Assembly (NCBI GenBank): GCA_030690025.1
Contig: JAUYDJ010000143.1
Span: 1-6,072, forward strand
DNA length: 6,072 bases
Origin: Chloroflexota bacterium
GTDB taxonomy: Bacteria > Chloroflexota > Dehalococcoidia > Dehalococcoidales > JAUYDJ01
Direction of reading: 5' to 3'
Below are positions 1-6,072 of the stretch, piece after piece; positions within the stretch are counted from its first letter, which is position 1; the number at the start of each line of letters is the position of its first letter. The notes below the pieces were generated by a model that ran no database searches, was not told the origin of the DNA, and worked only from the letters and a program-made list of their open reading frames with translations. Position numbers and translations under genes: made by a program.

Positions 1-12
1 GCAATGACAACC
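1..12. repeat. Edge of a probable second copy of the palindromic repeat
   Basis: The first 12 bases of the window (GCAATGACAACC) are the exact reverse complement of 1912-1923, the outer left end of the palindromic repeat at 1913-2016. The first nine bases also match its right end (1997-2005). Such a match exactly at the window edge is unlikely by chance, so the window probably starts inside another copy lying in the opposite orientation. Only the tip is visible, so the rest of this copy is inferred. Confidence 0.5.
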
Positions 13-29
13 GAATGTAAACGATTCCT

Positions 30-60
30 TTGCCATATAGTCTAGAACAAGATGTATAAT
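30..60 (+). promoter_or_regulatory. Probable sigma70-type promoter of the cupin gene
   Basis: A perfect -10 box TATAAT lies at 55-60. The best -35 candidate is TTGCCA at 30-35, with a 19-nt spacer that is longer than the ideal 17. Transcription would start near 67 and give a leader of about 28 nt before the ATG at 95. The -10 is convincing by eye; the -35 is weaker. Confidence 0.55.
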
Positions 61-74
61 AGATTAACGCAATG

Positions 75-84
75 GGAGGAGGAG
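75..84 (+). promoter_or_regulatory. Purine-rich ribosome binding site of the cupin gene
   Basis: The run GGAGGAGGAG contains a full AGGAGG core at 77-82 and a second GGAG at 81-84, placing the site 10 to 12 nt ahead of the ATG at 95. This supports that ATG as the start; the ATG at 72-74 is in another frame. Confidence 0.75.
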
Positions 85-94
85 ATTACATAAT

Positions 95-451
95 ATGAAA
101 ATAGCTAATTTGCGTGACGTTGCGCCAACCCAGGAGCTGCCCGGGGTACTAAAGCGCGAGGTTATTACCGCCAGTGACGGAGCACCCAACTTCTGCATGA
201 GGGTCTTTGATATTGACCCGGGTGTCTCCACCCATTCCCATTCTCACTCGTGGGAACACGAGGTATTTATTCTCACCGGCAGGGGAGTGGCGGTGAGCGG
301 GGAGAAAAAGACGCCCATCAAGAAGGACAGCGTTATCTTTGTGCCCCCTGACGAGCACCATTACTTTACCAATACCGGCAAAACGACCATGCGCTTTATC
401 TGTCTCATCCCCAATAGTGCTAAATACAGCAGTTGCAGCATCGGCGGTTGA
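95..451 (+). CDS. Small single-domain cupin protein, function unassigned
   Basis: A 118-residue cytoplasmic protein that is essentially one cupin beta-barrel. Motif 1 is visible at residues 42-62 (PG, then H49, H51, E56, G62), and motif 2 at residues 84-93 (PPDEHH through N93, with H89 as the fourth ligand). The HxH, E and H ligand set is therefore complete, so binding of a divalent metal is expected. An additional histidine (H47) precedes the canonical pair. There is no signal peptide or membrane segment. Small cupins of this kind include isomerases, dioxygenases, decarboxylases and sugar- or ligand-binding proteins, and sequence alone does not choose among them. The gene has its own promoter and a strong ribosome binding site. 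It is the only plus-strand gene here and converges on radA with a 2-bp gap. The family is secure; the function is unknown. Confidence 0.9.
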   Translation: MKIANLRDVAPTQELPGVLKREVITASDGAPNFCMRVFDIDPGVSTHSHSHSWEHEVFILTGRGVAVSGEKKTPIKKDSVIFVPPDEHHYFTNTGKTTMRFICLIPNSAKYSSCSIGG

Positions 452-467
452 GGCTAATCAGCCGCCG
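442..467. other. GC-rich stem-loop spanning the convergent stop codons
   Basis: CGGCGGTT (442-449) pairs with AGCCGCCG (460-467), giving 8 bp including one G-T wobble and a 10-nt loop. It covers the stop of the cupin gene (449-451) and the stop of radA (454-456). No T-run follows on either strand, so it is not a canonical intrinsic terminator. It could slow polymerase or protect the 3' ends of both transcripts, or simply reflect GC-rich coding sequence. A shorter stem, GGCT/AGCC (452-455 with 460-463), competes with it. Confidence 0.3.
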
Positions 468-1845
468 GTCCGGTGGTCGCCGACTTTATCAACCCCACGC
501 TTACTGCTTCTCTGAGGGTAGTGACAGGTATAAGCTCGATGCCCGCGTGGTTGACGTTGCTCCCCGTCCGGGGCACCAGGCAGCGCTTGAAGCCCAGTCG
601 AGCGGCCTCATTTACGCGGCGTTCGAGCTGGGCGACAGCCCTTAGCTCCCCGCTCAATCCTATTTCACCAACCGTCACCAGGTGCGGGTCCACGGGCATA
701 TCCCGGTAGCTGGAGGCAATCGACAGGGCAATGCCCAGGTCGGCGGCGGGCTCATCAATCTTAATTCCTCCGGTGACATTGACGATAATATCCTGGTTGC
801 CCAGCTTAAGGCCAAGCCGCCGGCTGAGCACGGCGGTGATGAGCAGCAGCCGGTTGAAGTCGATGCCGTTAGCCGTGCGCCGGGGCAAGCCAAAGCTGGT
901 GGGGTTGGTCAGGGCTTGAATCTCGACCAATAATGGCCGACTGCCTTCCAGGGTAGACACCACCGTTGAGCCGATGGCCGCCTCGCCGCGCTGCGAGAGG
1001 AAGGCCAGTGAAGGGTTCTCCACCTCGACCAGTCCCTGCTCCTTCATTTCGAAGACGCCTATTTCGTTGGTGGAGCCGAAACGGTTTTTCACCCCGCGCA
1101 GCAGCCGGTAGGCGCTGAACGGTTCGCCTTCAAAGTAGAGCACCACATCCACAATGTGCTCCAGGGTCTTGGGGCCGGCAATGGCGCCGTCCTTGGTGAC
1201 GTGCCCGGTAACCAACACCGGCACACCGCTTTGTTTGGCCCAGTGCATCAGGCGCAATGTGCATTCCCGCACCTGGGTGATGCTGCCCGGCGCCGTATCG
1301 AGCTCCGGCAGGTAGACAGCCTGAATGGAATCGACCACCAGCAGGCCCGGCGTCAGTGCTTGAATCTGGTCAAGCGTAGCCCCGAGGTTAGTCTCGGCCA
1401 GTAGGTAGAGGTTGTCCCCCTTCAGCCCGAGGCGCTCGGCGCGGAGCTTAATCTGGTGCAGCGTCTCCTCGGCGGAGACGTAGACTACCTTACCCCGCGA
1501 TTGGGTTATTAAGGCGGCCACCTGGAGCAGGAGGGTTGATTTGCCGATGCCGGGGTCGCCGCAGACCAGCACCAGCGAGCCGGCCACCAGTCCGCCGCCC
1601 AGCACCCGGTTGAACTCGGCCAGGGGGACTGGAAAGCGGTCGGTGGCAGTGATTACCACCTGGGATAGCTCCATAGGCGGGTTAAGCGGCGCGCCGGATG
1701 GGGGTAGGGAAGATGGGGCAATCACGGCCGTCTCAATAAAGCTGTTCCACTGCTGGCAATTGGGGCAGCGTCCCAGCCATTTCAGGCTCTTCTTGCCGCA
1801 CTCCTGGCAGACAAATACTACGGTGCCCTTATCTGTTTTTCTCAT
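454..1845 (-). CDS. radA: DNA repair protein RadA (Sms)
   Basis: A 463-residue protein of full family length. RadA is a RecA-related, DnaB-like ATPase that helps process recombination intermediates and branch migration in the cytoplasm. The order is an N-terminal C4 zinc finger (C13, C16, C27, C30), a RecA-like ATPase core with Walker A GDPGIGKST (96-104) and Walker B LLVVDSIQ (168-175), the diagnostic KNRFG motif (253-257), and a C-terminal Lon-like domain (about 285-455). In that domain the Lon DGPSAG motif reads DEPAAD (364-369), so the serine position is alanine, and the expected lysine position appears to be arginine (near 410). This fits the non-proteolytic, scaffold-like role known for the family. 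The ATG is the first possible start, since an in-frame stop lies three codons upstream. No Shine-Dalgarno is present, so it may be leaderless. Identification is secure. Confidence 0.97.
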   Translation of the reverse strand: MRKTDKGTVVFVCQECGKKSLKWLGRCPNCQQWNSFIETAVIAPSSLPPSGAPLNPPMELSQVVITATDRFPVPLAEFNRVLGGGLVAGSLVLVCGDPGIGKSTLLLQVAALITQSRGKVVYVSAEETLHQIKLRAERLGLKGDNLYLLAETNLGATLDQIQALTPGLLVVDSIQAVYLPELDTAPGSITQVRECTLRLMHWAKQSGVPVLVTGHVTKDGAIAGPKTLEHIVDVVLYFEGEPFSAYRLLRGVKNRFGSTNEIGVFEMKEQGLVEVENPSLAFLSQRGEAAIGSTVVSTLEGSRPLLVEIQALTNPTSFGLPRRTANGIDFNRLLLITAVLSRRLGLKLGNQDIIVNVTGGIKIDEPAADLGIALSIASSYRDMPVDPHLVTVGEIGLSGELRAVAQLERRVNEAARLGFKRCLVPRTGSNVNHAGIELIPVTTLREAVSVGLIKSATTGPAAD

Positions 1846-1851
1846 AGCCAG

Positions 1852-1880
1852 ACTTTACCCGATTTTGGGCAGTAATGCAA
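1852..1880 (-). promoter_or_regulatory. Candidate radA promoter giving a leaderless mRNA
   Basis: On the minus strand, TTGCAT (1880-1875) and TAAAGT (1857-1852) are separated by exactly 17 nt. The -10 candidate ends 6 nt before the ATG, so transcription would begin at or next to the start codon. The matches to consensus are moderate (3/6 and 4/6). The absence of any ribosome binding site ahead of radA agrees with this reading, but the promoter remains a by-eye prediction. Confidence 0.35.
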
Positions 1881-1912
1881 GGGTGACGAATTTTTGATTC
1901 TGCTCAAACATG

Positions 1913-2016
1913 GTTGTCATTGCGAGGAGTCCCGATGAAGTCGGGACGACGAAGCAATCTCATTCCCCACCCATCCGAGATTGCTTCGCTTCGCTCGCAA
2001 TGACACCGACGACAAC
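1913..2016. repeat. Palindromic MITE-like intergenic repeat with internal side hairpin
   Basis: Nested inverted arms flank a short loop. The outer stem is 1915-1926 with 1994-2005 (12 bp, TTGTCATTGCGA-type ends). The inner stem is 1950-1961 with 1977-1988 (12 bp, CGAAGCAATCTC-type), with a 15-nt loop at 1962-1976. The left side alone carries an extra hairpin, GTCCCGA / TCGGGAC (1929-1935 with 1941-1947), so the single strand could fold as a three-way junction. An outermost pair GTTGTC (1913-1918) / GACAAC (2011-2016) may also belong to the element. No transposase is encoded. Similar GTCATTGCGAG...CTCGCAATGAC elements are widespread in environmental bacterial genomes and often produce spurious ORFs containing CERSEAIS, as here. 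I see no clear target-site duplication. Confidence 0.85.
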
Positions 2017-2049
2017 TAAGGTTGAGTAAAAGGGAATTTTTCAGCGTTA

Positions 2050-2092
2050 TAATAAAAAGGGTTCTTGTCCTTCGGCTGAAGGATAAGAACCC
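2050..2092 (-). terminator. Intrinsic terminator of the biotin carrier gene
   Basis: GGGTTCTT (2059-2066) pairs with AAGAACCC (2085-2092), the stem continues through one G-T wobble (2067/2084) and then TCCTTC (2068-2073) with GAAGGA (2078-2083), and a 4-nt loop closes it. This makes a 15-bp stem. Read on the minus strand, it is followed at once by TTTTTATTAT (2058-2049). It sits 45 nt past the stop of the biotin carrier gene, and its direction fits that gene. It should insulate radA from upstream transcription. Confidence 0.88.
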
Positions 2093-2136
2093 TCTGTTCA
2101 GAAAGGTTGAATTGATTTCAGGAAAGACCAATGGCC

Positions 2137-2358
2137 TTAGTACTCGATGACGGCTATTGTCTCCCCCGGTTTAATTACCTGGTCCTTGTTTACGCCTACC
2201 TTGGTAACGGTACCACTTACTGGAGAAGCGATGGGGTTTTCCATCTTCATGGCTTCCAGCAGGCAGATGATATCGCCTTCCTTGACCTTGTCGCCTGCTT
2301 TGACGTTGACGCTGGTGATTTTGCCGGTTAAGGGAGCTTCAATAGTTTCCTGTGCCAA
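2137..2358 (-). CDS. Stand-alone biotin carrier protein (biotin/lipoyl attachment domain)
   Basis: A 73-residue protein consisting of a single biotinyl/lipoyl attachment domain. The biotinylation signature EAMKM is at residues 35-39, so K38 is the predicted lysine modified by biotin ligase. The flanking features (AP near residue 8-9, GDKVKEGD at 22-29, a second half with SPVSGTV at 45-51) give the usual flattened barrel of two symmetric halves. The protein would carry carboxybiotin between the active sites of a biotin-dependent carboxylase or a membrane decarboxylase. No biotin carboxylase or carboxyltransferase gene lies in this window, so its enzyme partner is unknown; the names AccB, gamma subunit or OadA-like carrier cannot be chosen. 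Many such domains sit at the end of a longer protein, whereas here it is a separate gene with its own promoter and terminator. The start is TTG, supported by AAAGGAG upstream; no upstream in-frame ATG exists before a stop at 2386-2388. Confidence 0.9.
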   Translation of the reverse strand: MAQETIEAPLTGKITSVNVKAGDKVKEGDIICLLEAMKMENPIASPVSGTVTKVGVNKDQVIKPGETIAVIEY

Positions 2359-2362
2359 TGTA

Positions 2363-2369
2363 CTCCTTT
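2363..2369 (-). promoter_or_regulatory. Ribosome binding site that fixes the TTG start
   Basis: AAAGGAG on the minus strand ends 4 nt before the TTG at 2358-2356. It is the only plausible Shine-Dalgarno near this reading frame, and the next methionine codon (M37) falls inside the biotinylation motif. The TTG is therefore the working start codon. Confidence 0.75.
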
Positions 2370-2402
2370 CTTTAGGCCAATGCTTTCAGTCTAGTGGTGA
2401 TA

Positions 2403-2431
2403 ATTTTACCAGATGCTGGCCCGCAATTCAA
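2403..2431 (-). promoter_or_regulatory. Probable promoter of the biotin carrier gene
   Basis: On the minus strand, TTGAAT (2431-2426) is followed after exactly 17 nt by TAAAAT (2408-2403). TGG directly before the -10 makes an extended -10 (TGn). Transcription would start near 2396, leaving a leader of about 38 nt that holds the ribosome binding site. It lies downstream of the clpC hairpin, so the gene can be expressed independently of clpC. Confidence 0.6.
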
Positions 2432-2452
2432 TGTCTGCTTAACGGGCAAACT

Positions 2453-2492
2453 AAAGGGCGGTCATCTGGAAACCTGTATTTTACCGCCCTTT
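2453..2492 (-). terminator. Candidate terminator hairpin after clpC
   Basis: AAAGGGCGGT (2453-2462) pairs perfectly with ACCGCCCTTT (2483-2492), a 10-bp stem around a 20-nt loop, starting 20 nt past the clpC stop. On the minus strand the stem ends in TTT and continues as AGTTTG, so the U-tract is broken and the loop is large. It is a plausible but imperfect intrinsic terminator. The symmetrical AAA/TTT ends would also allow weak action on the plus strand. Confidence 0.5.
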
Positions 2493-2512
2493 CTGTTGAA
2501 TGACTGGTTCAG

Positions 2513-5254
<2,742 letters not shown>

Positions 5255-5259
5255 AATTG

Positions 5260-5265
5260 CTCCTT
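5260..5265 (-). promoter_or_regulatory. Ribosome binding site of clpC
   Basis: AAGGAG lies 5 nt before the ATG at 5254-5252 on the minus strand. It supports this start, which also places the first Clp_N repeat at its usual distance from the N-terminus. Confidence 0.8.
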
Positions 5266-5282
5266 AAGGATGATGCATCCTT
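5266..5282 (-). promoter_or_regulatory. Small stem-loop at the 5' end of the clpC mRNA
   Basis: AAGGAT (5282-5277) and ATCCTT (5271-5266) on the minus strand form a 6-bp inverted repeat with a 5-nt loop. It lies between the predicted transcription start (near 5282) and the ribosome binding site. It may be a 5'-end stabilising hairpin in the RNA or a dyad operator in the DNA; the sequence does not distinguish these. It matches neither CIRCE nor a CtsR operator. Confidence 0.35.
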
Positions 5283-5288
5283 GATTTT

Positions 5289-5317
5289 ATTATAGAGCAA
5301 CCGGAGGCAAAGGTCAA
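5289..5317 (-). promoter_or_regulatory. Strong sigma70-type promoter of clpC
   Basis: TTGACC (5317-5312) and a perfect TATAAT (5294-5289) are separated by exactly 17 nt on the minus strand, the best promoter in the window. The predicted start is near 5282. The -35 box lies only about 27 bp past the 5S gene, in the same direction of transcription. Confidence 0.8.
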
Positions 5318-5343
5318 AGAGTAGGGCGGAGGTATTATTAAGC

Positions 5344-5464
5344 CCCCTGGCGGTGGCATATTTTCCTCAAGGGGTTGTCCCCTCAGTATCGTCTGCGCTG
5401 AGGCGTTTCACTTCCGTGTTCGGGATGGGAACGGGTGGGACCACCTCGCTCTAACCACCAGAGG
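5344..5464 (-). rRNA. rrf: 5S ribosomal RNA
   Basis: The minus strand carries a complete 5S rRNA of about 121 nt. Helix I is visible: the 5' end CCTCTGGTGG (5464-5455) pairs over 10 bp with CCGCCAGGGG (5353-5344). The conserved block with CCCGAACACGGAAGTGAAAC (within about 5428-5407) is intact, as is the characteristic GAGGGGACAACCCC region near the 3' side. The ends were placed from helix I and may be off by one or two bases. It follows the 23S gene in the usual 23S-5S order and is presumably cotranscribed with it. No intrinsic terminator is visible between its 3' end and the clpC promoter. Confidence 0.93.
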
Positions 5465-5554
5465 ACTTAATAAACTATTTTAGCATAACAATCAGAATAG
5501 GAGAAGGACTCAAACTTTAGTCCTAATGAGGATACTAATACCAACTCTGAAGCA
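5465..5554 (-). other. 23S-5S internal transcribed spacer
   Basis: About 90 bp of AT-rich sequence separates the two rRNA genes. It holds no tRNA. One short inverted repeat, AGGACT (5505-5510) with AGTCCT (5519-5524) and an 8-nt loop, could form a processing stem in the precursor RNA. Confidence 0.6.

Positions 5555-6072
<518 letters not shown>

Noticed and set aside
682..933. Plus-strand frames opposite radA
   Set aside because: They are shadows of the conserved RadA reading frame, with no start signals or known domain.
454..990. RadA C-terminal domain as an active Lon-type protease
   Set aside because: The serine position of the Lon motif is alanine (A367) and the lysine position appears to be arginine; the protein is a normal RadA.
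1904..2131. Minus-strand open frame of 75 codons containing CERSEAIS
   Set aside because: It is the translation of the palindromic repeat and the adjacent terminator. This peptide pattern is a common artefact of such repeats, and the frame has no ribosome binding site.
5266..5294. Plus-strand terminator (hairpin followed by a T-rich run)
   Set aside because: The stem is only 6 bp and no plus-strand gene lies before it; the T-rich run is the complement of the clpC -10 region.
5312..5318. Possible CtsR operator (GGTCAAA on the plus strand) at the clpC promoter
   Set aside because: CtsR sites need a second heptad three bases away. The next seven bases (TAGGGCG) do not match, and the single half-site is just the complement of the -35 box.

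Overview
The window looks like a chromosomal housekeeping region of a bacterium, read mostly on the minus strand. The likely source is a member of the Chloroflexota, perhaps Dehalococcoidia. That guess rests on a 23S-5S unit followed directly by clpC with radA close by, an arrangement I recall from Dehalococcoides-type genomes, and on the style of the intergenic palindromic repeat. I could not check it by search. Nothing indicates a phage, plasmid or CRISPR locus.

Layout, in the direction of minus-strand transcription (high to low coordinates): the 3' part of a 23S rRNA gene (6072 to about 5555, cut by the window edge); a spacer of about 90 bp without tRNA; a 5S rRNA gene (5464-5344); a strong sigma70-type promoter and clpC (5254-2513); a hairpin that may end clpC transcription; a second promoter and a 73-residue stand-alone biotin carrier protein with a TTG start (2358-2137); a clear intrinsic terminator (2050-2092); a palindromic MITE-like repeat (1913-2016); and radA (1845-454), which lacks a Shine-Dalgarno sequence and may be leaderless. 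One small cupin gene (95-451) lies on the plus strand with its own promoter and ribosome binding site. It converges on radA with only 2 bp between the stop codons.

The genes cover ribosome structure (23S, 5S), protein quality control (ClpC, the AAA+ unfoldase of a ClpCP protease), recombination and repair (RadA), a biotin-dependent carboxylase or decarboxylase (carrier protein only) and an unassigned metal-binding cupin. They share no single pathway. The shared feature is orientation: clpC begins just after the 5S gene with no terminator visible between them, so rRNA read-through could add to clpC expression.

The most unusual features are an insertion of roughly 80 residues in the D2 small domain of ClpC, placed between two segments that are normally adjacent, and the palindromic repeat, whose terminal 12 bp recur in inverted form at the very start of the window. 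Copies of the repeat therefore appear to flank the cupin-radA pair. I found no convincing new multi-gene system.
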